DNA from: Romboutsia hominis
Lineage (GTDB): Bacteria; Bacillota; Clostridia; Peptostreptococcales; Peptostreptococcaceae
NCBI RefSeq assembly: GCF_900002575.1
Contig: NZ_LN650648.1
Span: forward strand, 558,001 to 622,000
Direction: 5' to 3'
Length of the DNA: 64,000 nucleotides
Positions 19,137 through 27,096 of the stretch are shown piece after piece; position 1 is the first letter of the stretch, and each line of letters opens with the position of its first letter. Position numbers and translations under genes: made by a program. The notes beneath the pieces are model-generated. The model was not told where the DNA came from and made no database searches. It worked only from the letters and a program-made list of their open reading frames with translations.

Positions 19137-19454
19137 ATGATTAAAGTTAAATATTATTACAACGATGATTTCTTAATGAAAGGCTTTTGTCTAAAAGGTC
19201 ATGCTGATTTCGCTGAAATAGGCTATGATATAGTATGTTCTGCAGTAACATCTAATGCAATTGCAGTCATAAATTCTTTAGACAAGCTTGTTAAAGTTGA
19301 ATTTGAAAAAGTAGTAGGTCAAGAAGGTCATATAGAGTGTATAGTTAAAGATAAACATCTAAATGATTCTCAACTATTATTAAATCATTTTCAATTAGCT
19401 ATTGAAGGAATTAAAAGGGAATATCCCAAAAACATAAAAATCTTAAAAAAGTAG
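19137..19454 (+). CDS. prp: Ribosomal-processing cysteine protease Prp
   Basis: Prp removes the short N-terminal extension of ribosomal protein L27 in Firmicutes. The 105-residue protein has the catalytic pair H22 (in LKGHADF) and C34 (in GYDIVCSAV), the same positions as in Staphylococcus aureus. It lies between rplU and rpmA, 13 bases from each. Its ribosome binding site is weak (only AGTGA), which fits a low-abundance protease expressed between two abundant ribosomal proteins. Confidence 0.94.
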   Translation: MIKVKYYYNDDFLMKGFCLKGHADFAEIGYDIVCSAVTSNAIAVINSLDKLVKVEFEKVVGQEGHIECIVKDKHLNDSQLLLNHFQLAIEGIKREYPKNIKILKK

Positions 19455-19467
19455 GGGGTGACTCCAA

Positions 19468-19758
19468 ATGTTAAACATGAACTTACAGTTACTTGCATCT
19501 AAGAAAGGGGTAGGATCTTCTAAGAACGGTAGAGATTCTATATCTAAGAGATTAGGTGTTAAGAGATTTGACGGACAAGTAGTTACTGCTGGTAGTATAA
19601 TAGTAAGACAAAGAGGAACTAAGATACATCCAGGAACTAACGTAGGTAAAGGTGGAGATGACACTTTATTTGCATTAGTTGACGGTGCTGTTAAATTCGA
19701 AAGAAAAGATAAGAAGAGAAAGAAAGTAAGTGTATACCCAGTATCTATAGCTGAGTAA
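19468..19758 (+). CDS. rpmA: 50S ribosomal protein L27 with cleavable N-terminal extension
   Basis: The 96-residue L27 reads [10 protein letters not shown] followed by [14 protein letters not shown]. The first ten residues match the Prp-cleaved leader seen in Firmicutes, where processing exposes the SKKG-type N-terminus that reaches the peptidyl transferase centre. The prp gene directly upstream supports this. The ribosome binding site GGGGGTGA is strong, and a terminator follows. Confidence 0.97.
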   Translation: MLNMNLQLLASKKGVGSSKNGRDSISKRLGVKRFDGQVVTAGSIIVRQRGTKIHPGTNVGKGGDDTLFALVDGAVKFERKDKKRKKVSVYPVSIAE

Positions 19759-19763
19759 TACTT

Positions 19764-19793
19764 AAAAAAGGAGTGTTAATGCACTCCTTTTTC
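19764..19793 (+). terminator. Terminator of the rplU-prp-rpmA operon
   Basis: The stem AAAAAGGAGTG / CACTCCTTTTT with a TTAATG loop ends in TTTTTC. Confidence 0.92.
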
Positions 19794-19895
19794 TTGTAGA
19801 TAGATATTTTACTGATTAAAGTCAGTTAAATCGGGAAAAATAATCAAAAAGACCCTAATTAAATTAATTTAAGGTCGATCAAGTAGGTGATTAAT

Positions 19896-21173
19896 TTGTT
19901 TATAGATAGAGCGAGAATTTTTATTAAGGCCGGGAACGGTGGTAACGGATCGGTATCTTTTAGAAGAGAAAAATATGTTCCAGCTGGTGGACCAGATGGA
20001 GGAGACGGTGGACGCGGTGCAAGTGTTATATTTGAAGTTGACTTAGGTCTTAGAACATTAATGGATTTCAAATATCAGAGAAAATATGCTGCAGAAAACG
20101 GTGGAGACGGAAGTAAAAAAAGAAAAGCAGGTAAAAATGGAGAGGATTTAATTCTTAAAGTTCCTGCAGGTACTGTAGTTAGAGATGAAGCTACAGGACT
20201 TATATTAGCGGATTTAAAAGAAGAGGGAGATAGAGCTGTAATAGCTAAAGGTGGTAGAGGTGGAAAAGGGAACCAACACTTTGGTAACTCAGTAAGACAA
20301 GCTCCAGCTTTTGCTAAATCTGGTACAGATGGAGAAGAAAGATGGGTAACTCTTGAGCTTAAAATGATAGCTGATGTTGGGTTACTAGGATTCCCTAACG
20401 TAGGAAAATCTACTTTTTTATCAGTAGTTACTAAGGCTAAGCCAAAAATAGCAAACTATCACTTTACAACATTAACACCAAACTTAGGTGTTGTTCAAAC
20501 TAAATTTGGTGATAGTTTTGTGTTAGCAGATATACCAGGTCTTATAGAGGGAGCTGCTGAAGGAGTTGGTCTTGGACACGACTTCTTAAGACATGTTGAA
20601 AGAACTAAAGTATTAATACATATAGTTGATATATCAGGACTAGAAGGTAGAGATGCATTAGAAGATTTTGATAAGATAAATGATGAACTTAAGTTATACA
20701 ATGAAAAATTATCAACTAGACCACAAATTGTTGTTGCTAATAAAATAGATATACTTGAAGATGAAAGTGTATTTGAAGAATTTAAAAACAACTTAGAAGG
20801 CAGAGGGTATAAAGTATTTAAAATGTCTGCTGCTACTAGAGAGGGTGTAGATGATGTAATAGCATATGTTTCTGAGATACTAAGAGATGTTGAAGAAATA
20901 GAGTTATTCACAGAAGAAGAAATGTATAAGCCAGAACTTGATAATACAGAAGAAGAAGGTTTAAACATAGAAATAGAAGACGGAGTGTATGTTGTTACTG
21001 GTAAGGCACTAAGAAGAATAATGTACTCTGTTAACTTTGATGATATGGAATCTATCCAATATTTCCAAAAGGCTATGGAAGGCGAAGGTGTTTTTGATAG
21101 ACTAAGAGAGATGGGAATAGAAGATGGAGATACTGTTAGAATATATGAATTAGAATTTGAATTCTACAATTAA
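19896..21173 (+). CDS. obgE: GTPase Obg (CgtA)
   Basis: Obg is an essential ribosome-associated GTPase. I place the start at TTG 19896 (MFIDRARIF), five bases after AGGTGA, matching the usual Obg N-terminus; a GTG at 19887 overlaps that site. Of 425 residues, ~1-158 form the glycine-rich Obg fold (GNGGNGSVSFRREKYVP). The G domain has GFPNVGKST (G1), DIPGLIEGA (G3) and NKID (G4), and the last ~70 residues are the OCT domain. Its place after rpmA is conserved. Confidence 0.96.
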   Translation: MFIDRARIFIKAGNGGNGSVSFRREKYVPAGGPDGGDGGRGASVIFEVDLGLRTLMDFKYQRKYAAENGGDGSKKRKAGKNGEDLILKVPAGTVVRDEATGLILADLKEEGDRAVIAKGGRGGKGNQHFGNSVRQAPAFAKSGTDGEERWVTLELKMIADVGLLGFPNVGKSTFLSVVTKAKPKIANYHFTTLTPNLGVVQTKFGDSFVLADIPGLIEGAAEGVGLGHDFLRHVERTKVLIHIVDISGLEGRDALEDFDKINDELKLYNEKLSTRPQIVVANKIDILEDESVFEEFKNNLEGRGYKVFKMSAATREGVDDVIAYVSEILRDVEEIELFTEEEMYKPELDNTEEEGLNIEIEDGVYVVTGKALRRIMYSVNFDDMESIQYFQKAMEGEGVFDRLREMGIEDGDTVRIYELEFEFYN

Positions 21174-21191
21174 AAATTAAGAGGTGACAAA

Positions 21192-21563
21192 ATGTTAAAA
21201 GGTAAGCAAAGAGCATACTTAAGATCAATAGCTAACACTTTAAAGCCTGTTACTCAAATAGGTAAAGATGGTGTTACAGAGAGTTTCTTAGAACAATTAG
21301 ATGATATGTTAAGAGTTAGAGAAATAGTTAAAGTAACTATACTTGATAATGCAGGATTAGATGCTAAAGAAACTGCTAATGCTGTATGTGAAGCTTTAAG
21401 AGCGGAATTTGTACAAGCTATAGGATATAAATTTACAATATATAGAAAAAATCAAGAAGAACCAAAGATATTCTTCCCAGGTCAAGAACCAGCTAAACCA
21501 AAGGTTAAGCCAGAAAATATGACTAAAAAAGGAAAGCCTACTAAAAAGGCATTTAGAAAATAA
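21192..21563 (+). CDS. yhbY: YhbY-type RNA-binding protein (CRM domain)
   Basis: This small CRM-domain protein associates with pre-50S ribosomes. The 123-residue product begins LKGKQRAYLRSIANTLKPVTQIGKDGVT, typical of YhbY. A GxxF-like loop follows (GYKFTIYRKN, residues ~77-86), and there is a lysine/proline-rich tail (~95-123) longer than in E. coli. It is 18 bases after obg with GAGGTGA upstream, so it is co-transcribed. Confidence 0.92.
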   Translation: MLKGKQRAYLRSIANTLKPVTQIGKDGVTESFLEQLDDMLRVREIVKVTILDNAGLDAKETANAVCEALRAEFVQAIGYKFTIYRKNQEEPKIFFPGQEPAKPKVKPENMTKKGKPTKKAFRK

Positions 21564-21570
21564 GTTAGTA

Positions 21571-21604
21571 AAATAACCATCTATTTTAGATGGTTATTTT
21601 TTAT
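21571..21604 (+). terminator. Terminator after yhbY
   Basis: The stem AAATAACCATCTA / TAGATGGTTATTT with a three-base loop ends in TTTTTAT. Confidence 0.92.
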
Positions 21605-21746
21605 AAAAAAGATTTTATATTATAATGAAGTATATAGATTTTTACAAAAAATAATGTTAATATAATAACTAAGAATGGTATAAAAAGTAAGGCAAAATAC
21701 TAACTTAATTATAAAATATAAAATGACTGCAATTTAGGAGGCAAAA

Positions 21747-23081
21747 ATGAGAGTTATAATAATTGGTGCAGTTGCGGCTGGAATGAGTGCGGCTGCAAAA
21801 CTTAAAAGAATTAAACCAGATTATGAAGTTGTGGTATATGAAAAGGGAGAAGTTGTATCATTTGGAGCTTGTGGATTGCCATATTTTGTTGGAGGATTTT
21901 TTGATGACCCTAACAATATGATAGCAAGAAGTCCAGAAAAGTTTAGAGAAACTGGAATAGACTTAAATATACATCATGAAGTAGTAAAAGTCGATGCAAT
22001 AAACAAAAAGGTTATAGTTAAAAACTTAGAAACTGGTGTTGAATTTGAAGATTCTTACGACAAGTTAATGGTAGCAACAGGTGCATATAGTGTAATACCA
22101 CCTATAAAGAATGTACAGCTAGAAAACGTATCTACATTAAAGAGCATGGCAGATGGAATAAAAGTAAAAGAATTATTAAATAAAGAAGAAAATAAAGATG
22201 TAGTTATAATAGGGGCTGGATTTATAGGTCTAGAAGCTGTTGAAGCTGCTAAAAAATTAGGTAAAAATGTAACAGTAATTCAATCTACAAGTAGAATACT
22301 TGAGAATGTATTTGATAAAGAAATGACTGATGTTTTAGAAGAGGAAATTAAAAAACATAATGTTGATTTAAGATTAGAAGAACTTGCAGCAGAACTTGTT
22401 GGACAAACTAAAGTAGAAAAAGTTATAACTAATAAAGGTGAAATAAAAGCTGATGTAGTTATAATAGCTACTGGAGTTAGACCAGCTACTGATTTTATAA
22501 AAGATACAGGTATAAATATGTTACCTAATGGAGCAATAATAGTTGATGAATATGGAAAATCTTCTATAGAAGATATATATGCAGCTGGAGATTGTGCTAC
22601 TATAAAAAATATAGTAAGCGGACAAGATTCTTATGTTCCATTAGCGACAGGAGCCAATAAATTAGGAAGAATAGTTGGAGAAAATTTAGCTGGAGCTAAT
22701 AATAAGTTCCAAGGTTCTTTAGGATCAAGTTGTATTAAAGTTATGGACATGGAAGCAGGTTCTACAGGACTTACAGAAGTACAAGCACAAAAGCTTGGAT
22801 TAGACTTTAAAGTTAAGTTTATATCTGATTTTAACCAAACTAATTACTACCCAGGTAGAAATAAGATATATGTCAAGTTAGTATATGATGCAAAAACAAA
22901 GGTTATATTAGGTGGACAAGTTGTTGGATTTAAAGATGCAGTTCAAAGAACTAATGTAATAGCAACAGCAGTATTTGCTAAATTAACAACTAATCAATTA
23001 GGTATGTTAGATTTATGTTATGCACCTCCATTTGCTAGAACTTGGGATGTACTAAACGTAGCAGGAAATGTGGCTAAATAG
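21747..23081 (+). CDS. CoA-disulfide reductase / NADH oxidase family flavoprotein
   Basis: This 444-residue pyridine nucleotide-disulfide oxidoreductase has an FAD-binding GAVAAGMSAA at the N-terminus, an NAD(P)H-binding VVIIGAGFIGLE (~152-163) and a second FAD motif IYAAGDCA near residue 280. The single redox cysteine is C42 in SFGACGLPY, the pattern shared by CoA-disulfide reductases and NADH oxidases; the two cannot be separated by eye. The C-terminal RTWDVLN is also typical. It is a single gene with terminators on both sides, likely for oxidative or polysulfide stress. Confidence 0.88.
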   Translation: MRVIIIGAVAAGMSAAAKLKRIKPDYEVVVYEKGEVVSFGACGLPYFVGGFFDDPNNMIARSPEKFRETGIDLNIHHEVVKVDAINKKVIVKNLETGVEFEDSYDKLMVATGAYSVIPPIKNVQLENVSTLKSMADGIKVKELLNKEENKDVVIIGAGFIGLEAVEAAKKLGKNVTVIQSTSRILENVFDKEMTDVLEEEIKKHNVDLRLEELAAELVGQTKVEKVITNKGEIKADVVIIATGVRPATDFIKDTGINMLPNGAIIVDEYGKSSIEDIYAAGDCATIKNIVSGQDSYVPLATGANKLGRIVGENLAGANNKFQGSLGSSCIKVMDMEAGSTGLTEVQAQKLGLDFKVKFISDFNQTNYYPGRNKIYVKLVYDAKTKVILGGQVVGFKDAVQRTNVIATAVFAKLTTNQLGMLDLCYAPPFARTWDVLNVAGNVAK

Positions 23082-23104
23082 TAACTTAATATCGATAAAT
23101 GATT

Positions 23105-23152
23105 AAAAATAGGTTATTAGGTATGCTTATTATGCTTAATAACCTATTTTTA
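23105..23152. terminator. Bidirectional terminator between the oxidase and RNase Z
   Basis: The 15-bp stem AAAAATAGGTTATTA / TAATAACCTATTTTT has an 18-base loop, with A and T runs on opposite sides, between two convergent genes. Confidence 0.88.
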
Positions 23153-23182
23153 ATGTAATATTAATATAATACGTTTTGATAA

Positions 23183-24100
23183 TTAATCTTTAAAGTTTAA
23201 ATTAAAGCTTAATCTATCTTCTCCTATAATTGTATTTTTAAAAATACTAGTAGCATTATTTAAATATATATATGGGTCTTCAAGAGAAGGGCTAAAATGA
23301 GTTAAAATAAGCTTGTCTACATTTCCTAATCTAGCAAGGTTTGCAGCTTCTCTAAAGGTCATATGATGATTTTTAACAGCTTTTGAAATATCCATATCAT
23401 CACCATACATACCCTCACATACAAACAAATTACTATCCTTTATAAATTCTGGTATAGATAGTAAAGGTCTAGTATCTGTAATAAAACTAACTTTAATTCC
23501 CTTTCTATTATCTCCTAGCACCATAGAAGGAGTATATTCTACCTCGTTATATACAATATTTTTTCCAGATTGAAGTTTTTGCCAAAGTATAATAGGAACA
23601 TTATTACTAATTGCCTTTTCTTTATTAAATTTAGGCCTTCTCTTAAAATATAAACTATATCCGAGACATTCTCTAGAATGGTCAAGTTCCATAGTTGAGA
23701 TTTCAATGTCTTTTAATATATCATGGTCTAGGGAAAAAGTATTTTTAGGATTTTCTATAATATTTAATTTATAAGGTATGTATTCAATTAAAACCATAAC
23801 AGCATTTATATATTCCTTTATACCAACTGGGCCAACTATAGTTAGGTCATCAGTACGGCCACTATTACCAATAGTAGATAAAAGGCCAGGTAATCCGTTA
23901 AAGTGATCCCCGTGTAAATGTGTTATAAGAATTAGATCGAGGTTTTTAAATCCGCAATTTTTCATTTTCATAGATATTTGAGTACCTTCACCACAATCTA
24001 TTAATATTTTACTACCATTGTAATTTATAAAAAGAGAAGATAAATATCTATTAGGGGTAGGGAGATTCCCTCCGCATCCAAGTAAAATTAAATCAATCAT
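23183..24100 (-). CDS. rnz: Ribonuclease Z
   Basis: RNase Z is a zinc endonuclease that trims the 3' end of tRNA precursors lacking CCA. The 305-residue protein has LGCGGNLPTPNRY at the N-terminus and the metal-binding HLHGDHFNGLPG near residue 62. More metal ligands lie at DHSREC, TDTRP and near HHMTFREAA / THFSP in the C-terminal half. Length fits the short bacterial form. The ATG follows GAGGAG. Confidence 0.95.
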   Translation of the reverse strand: MIDLILLGCGGNLPTPNRYLSSLFINYNGSKILIDCGEGTQISMKMKNCGFKNLDLILITHLHGDHFNGLPGLLSTIGNSGRTDDLTIVGPVGIKEYINAVMVLIEYIPYKLNIIENPKNTFSLDHDILKDIEISTMELDHSRECLGYSLYFKRRPKFNKEKAISNNVPIILWQKLQSGKNIVYNEVEYTPSMVLGDNRKGIKVSFITDTRPLLSIPEFIKDSNLFVCEGMYGDDMDISKAVKNHHMTFREAANLARLGNVDKLILTHFSPSLEDPYIYLNNATSIFKNTIIGEDRLSFNLNFKD

Positions 24101-24233
24101 TATAAACTCCTCATAAAATAGTTTTTATATAATTAATTACCCAGGAAATAGTATTTGCTGTAGCAAAAAGAAATATTTATAGATAAAAAATATATATTAA
24201 TTTAAATAAAGTATAAACTTTAAGATTTATAGC

Positions 24234-24265
24234 AAAAAATGGATTATAAATTTATAATCCATTTT
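24234..24265 (-). terminator. Terminator of the recX / small peptide unit
   Basis: The palindrome TGGATTATAAA / TTTATAATCCA with flanking AAAA/TTTT is followed on the minus strand by six Ts. It starts at the stop of the 31-codon peptide gene. Confidence 0.88.
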
Positions 24266-24359
24266 ATCTAAGGCTATCTTGTCTATATAGTTGAATAAGA
24301 TTATATATACCTATTCCTAGGCTTATAGCACCTATTAATATTCTTTTAACCTCGCTCAA
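24264..24359 (-). CDS. Putative 31-residue membrane peptide downstream of recX
   Basis: A short frame starts at TTG 24359, seven bases after a perfect AGGAGG, and ends in TAA inside the stem of a terminator. The product begins with charged MSEVKR, continues as one hydrophobic helix (ILIGAISLGIGIYNLIQL, residues 7-24), and ends in charged YRQDSLR, the pattern of a single-span membrane micropeptide. It lies 17 bases after recX on the same strand. I do not recognise the family. The tight fit between ribosome binding site, frame and terminator is the evidence that it is real. Confidence 0.65.
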   Translation of the reverse strand: MSEVKRILIGAISLGIGIYNLIQLYRQDSLR

Positions 24360-24376
24360 AGTAAATCCTCCTAAAA

Positions 24377-25015
24377 CTACATATCGTATTCATCAACGTT
24401 TAGTAATTTATTTAGTACACGTTTAATAATATCATAACTAAAGCCTTTATAAGCTAAATGTTGATAAATTTTTTGATATATTTTATGTTTATCGTCGTTT
24501 TTTATCCTATCATATCTTTTTTTGGCTAAATACATAGCATTTTCAAATTCTTTATCTTGATCTAAGCTAGATATAGCTTGCTCTATAGAATCTTTATCTA
24601 TACCTTTGTTATATAGATTTTGTCTAATTTTATTTTTACCATATTTATTTAAATTAACATTTGTATTGACTATTTTTTGAGCTAAAATTTCATCATTTAT
24701 AAAATTATTTTTTTGTAAAAATTCTATAACTAAATCAATAGTATCTTCTTCAAAGTCATTTGAAAGCTTTTCTCTTATTTTATTTTCTGATTGATCTGCT
24801 TTAGATAAAATATTTAGAGCTTTTGTTTTAGCTTTTATATACATCTCTTCTTTAAGTATAGATTTTAAGTCATTTTCATCTATAGCCATACCTTTTTTTA
24901 GACTGAATGTATATACTAATTCAGTAAATATAGCCATGAAAAATTCATTATTTACATAAATATTTACTCTGTCAGTATTCCTTTTTTGTGCCTCTATTTT
25001 AGTAATTATAGCCAT
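24377..25015 (-). CDS. recX: RecX family regulator of RecA
   Basis: RecX modulates RecA filaments. The 212-residue protein has a basic N-terminal beta region (ITKIEAQKRNTDRVNIYVN). It then has three-helix repeats containing KALNILSKADQSENKIREKL (~64-83), YGKNKIRQNLYNKGI (~124-138) and HLAYKGFSYDIIKRVL near the end. The start ATG follows AGGAG. It is divergent from nadD, with 117 bases between. Confidence 0.9.
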   Translation of the reverse strand: MAIITKIEAQKRNTDRVNIYVNNEFFMAIFTELVYTFSLKKGMAIDENDLKSILKEEMYIKAKTKALNILSKADQSENKIREKLSNDFEEDTIDLVIEFLQKNNFINDEILAQKIVNTNVNLNKYGKNKIRQNLYNKGIDKDSIEQAISSLDQDKEFENAMYLAKKRYDRIKNDDKHKIYQKIYQHLAYKGFSYDIIKRVLNKLLNVDEYDM

Positions 25016-25132
25016 ATTTAAACTCCTTTATAATTATATAAATATAAGTATACACTAAAATATGATTTATAATCTTTAATATTATAAAAAAAATGATAAA
25101 ATAATAGTATAAATATATAAAGGAGAGTAAAA

Positions 25133-25819
25133 ATGATTACTAGTAATCTAGTTGAGAAAGCAGAGGAGATAAATAGGACAAAACTAGGAAAGTTTAACAA
25201 AACATATAAAGGTACAAAAGTTGGAATTATGGGGGGAACTTTTGATCCAATTCATTCTGCACATTTAGCAACTGCTGAATTTATTAGGGATAAATATAAA
25301 CTAGATAAAATAATATTTATACCATCGGGCAATCCACCACATAAAAAAAATACCATTGTAAACAAATATGATAGATATGAAATGGTAAAGTTAGCAACCA
25401 TGAGCAATGAAGATTTCATAGTATCAGATATGGAAATTATAAGAGATAAAAGAACTTATACCATAGATACGCTTAGGGATATGAAAAAAGAATACGACTC
25501 AATAGATATATATTTTATAACAGGGGCAGATGCAATTTGTGATATAGAAACTTGGAAAAATGTAGAAGAAAATTTTAGATTAGCAACATTTATAGCAGCT
25601 ACAAGACCGGGCATAAGCAAAGCTAGTACTAAAGAAAAAATAAATGATTTAAGAAAAAAATATAGTGCAAATATTATAGAGGTATATGTACCATCTTTAG
25701 ATATATCATCTACTTATATAAGAGAAAAATTAAAAAATAATGGATCTATAAGATATTTAGTACCAGAAGAAGTTAGAGAGTATATAGAATGTAAGAAACT
25801 ATATAATAATGGAGATTGA
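25133..25819 (+). CDS. nadD: Nicotinate-nucleotide adenylyltransferase with N-terminal extension
   Basis: NadD joins nicotinate mononucleotide and ATP to give deamido-NAD. The core begins at VGIMGGTFDPIHSAHL, containing the GTFDPxH and HxxH nucleotidyltransferase signature, and ends with SSTYIREKL. The product is 228 residues because ~29 residues precede the core. The ATG at 25133 follows AAAGGAGAG, and no in-frame ATG/GTG with a ribosome binding site lies nearer the core, so the extension seems real. Its function is unknown. yqeK and rsfS follow, as in most Firmicutes. Confidence 0.94.
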   Translation: MITSNLVEKAEEINRTKLGKFNKTYKGTKVGIMGGTFDPIHSAHLATAEFIRDKYKLDKIIFIPSGNPPHKKNTIVNKYDRYEMVKLATMSNEDFIVSDMEIIRDKRTYTIDTLRDMKKEYDSIDIYFITGADAICDIETWKNVEENFRLATFIAATRPGISKASTKEKINDLRKKYSANIIEVYVPSLDISSTYIREKLKNNGSIRYLVPEEVREYIECKKLYNNGD

Positions 25820-25821
25820 AA

Positions 25822-26397
25822 ATGAATTACAATGATATAAAAGATAAAGTAAGAAATATGTTACCAGAAAAAAGATATAGACATTCTGAGAATGTAGCCA
25901 ATTGTGCAGTAAAACTTAGCGAAATTTACGGATATAATAAAGATATGGCTTATTTAGCAGGAATTGTTCATGATTGTGCAAAATACTTAAGTAATGAGGA
26001 TGTCAAATTTTATGTTAAAAAATATGATATAAAACTAGATAAATTAGAAAAAAATAGTTTAGCATTGTCTCATAGTATAATAGGTTCATATATATGTAAA
26101 TATGAATATAATATAGAAAATGAAGATGTTATAAGAGCTGTAAGATTTCATACTACAGGAAGAGAAAATATGTCACTTCTTGAAAAAATAATATATATAG
26201 CTGACTTAATAGAAGAAGATAGAAACTTTAATGGTGTGGAAAAATTAAGAGAACTTGTATATGGTGGCAATTTAGACGAAGCATTGTTGTTGTCTTTTAA
26301 TAATACTATAAAATTTGTTATAGATAACAATCAAATGATACATGAAAAAACTATAAAAGCAAGAAACTATATGCTAGAGAATAGAAGCAATAAATAG
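25822..26397 (+). CDS. yqeK: YqeK-type HD-domain symmetrical diadenosine tetraphosphatase
   Basis: YqeK hydrolyses Ap4A to two ADP. The 191-residue protein has metal-binding residues in RHSENVANCAVKL (H) and GIVHDCAKY (HD, near residue 52), with later histidines in LSHSIIGSYI and RFHTTGRENM. The ATG at 25822 is seven bases from GGAG and nearly overlaps the nadD stop, so translation is coupled. An in-frame TTG at 25816 is too close to the ribosome binding site. Confidence 0.92.
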   Translation: MNYNDIKDKVRNMLPEKRYRHSENVANCAVKLSEIYGYNKDMAYLAGIVHDCAKYLSNEDVKFYVKKYDIKLDKLEKNSLALSHSIIGSYICKYEYNIENEDVIRAVRFHTTGRENMSLLEKIIYIADLIEEDRNFNGVEKLRELVYGGNLDEALLLSFNNTIKFVIDNNQMIHEKTIKARNYMLENRSNK

Positions 26398-26467
26398 TAA
26401 TATATTTAAATCACAATTTATGATATAATATAAAAATATGTTTAATTTTAGAAAGGTAGGAAATAAT

Positions 26468-26818
26468 ATGACAGTAGAACAAATCACTAAGATTGCATAT
26501 GATGCAATAGATGATAAGTTAGGTCAAGATATATCTATAATAAATATAGGAGCTGTTTCAAGTTTATGTGAATACTTCATAGTTGCAACAGCAGGATCTC
26601 AAAGACAAGTAAAGGCAATAGCTGATAATGTAGAAGATGAACTTACAAAGATTGGTATAGAACCAAGAGGAAAAGAAGGATACGAATCTCAAACTTGGAT
26701 ACTTTTAGATTATGGCGATATAATGGTTCATATATTTAATGAAGAAGATAGATCATTCTATAATCTAGAAAAATTATGGAAAGATGCTCCATATGTTGAT
26801 GTTGACACATTAGCATAA
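26468..26818 (+). CDS. rsfS: Ribosome silencing factor RsfS
   Basis: RsfS binds L14 and blocks 30S-50S joining under starvation. The 116-residue product has the DUF143 features ALSSLCEYFIVATAGSQRQV-like (here VSSLCEYFIVATAGS) and KEGYESQTWILLDYGDIMVHIF. I chose the ATG at 26468, eight bases after AAAGGTAGG, over one at 26438 without a site. The promoter for leuS lies inside its 3' end. Confidence 0.93.
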   Translation: MTVEQITKIAYDAIDDKLGQDISIINIGAVSSLCEYFIVATAGSQRQVKAIADNVEDELTKIGIEPRGKEGYESQTWILLDYGDIMVHIFNEEDRSFYNLEKLWKDAPYVDVDTLA

Positions 26819-26830
26819 AGGTGATAATAT
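26802..26830 (+). promoter_or_regulatory. Predicted promoter of the leuS T-box transcript
   Basis: TTGACA (26802-26807) and TAATAT (26825-26830) with a 17-base spacer lie across the last codons of rsfS and would start the transcript just ahead of the T-box. Confidence 0.8.
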
Positions 26831-26844
26831 AAACTATTATAACT

Positions 26845-27068
26845 AAAAATAATTAAATAGACTAGAGTAGTAAAAGAATATGTTTTTTCAGAGAGCTAGT
26901 GGTAGGTGAAAACTAGTAAAATATACCTTTGAACTTGCTAGAAGTATCTATTTAGCCGTAGTTGGCATAAAAACTATCTAAGAGAGTCTATTTATAGACT
27001 AATTAGGGTGGTACCGCGAAAATATATCCTCGTCCCTAAACATTATGTTTAGAGACGGGGATTTTTTA
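26845..27068 (+). ncRNA. T-box riboswitch for leucyl-tRNA, with leuS terminator
   Basis: The leader contains the invariant T-box segment AGGGTGGTACCGCG (27005-27018), whose bulge pairs with the uncharged tRNA acceptor end. A stem I region lies upstream, and the likely specifier loop reads GAACTTGCTAGAAG (~26930-26943), giving CTT for leucine. A strong terminator closes it (CCTCGTCCCTAAACAT / TTTAGAGACGGGG, then ATTTTTT, 27028-27068). Low leucine charging is expected to disrupt the terminator and allow leuS transcription. The specifier was read by eye and fits the gene. Confidence 0.93.
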
Positions 27069-27096
27069 ATATTATAAAAATAATAGGAGGATTAAA

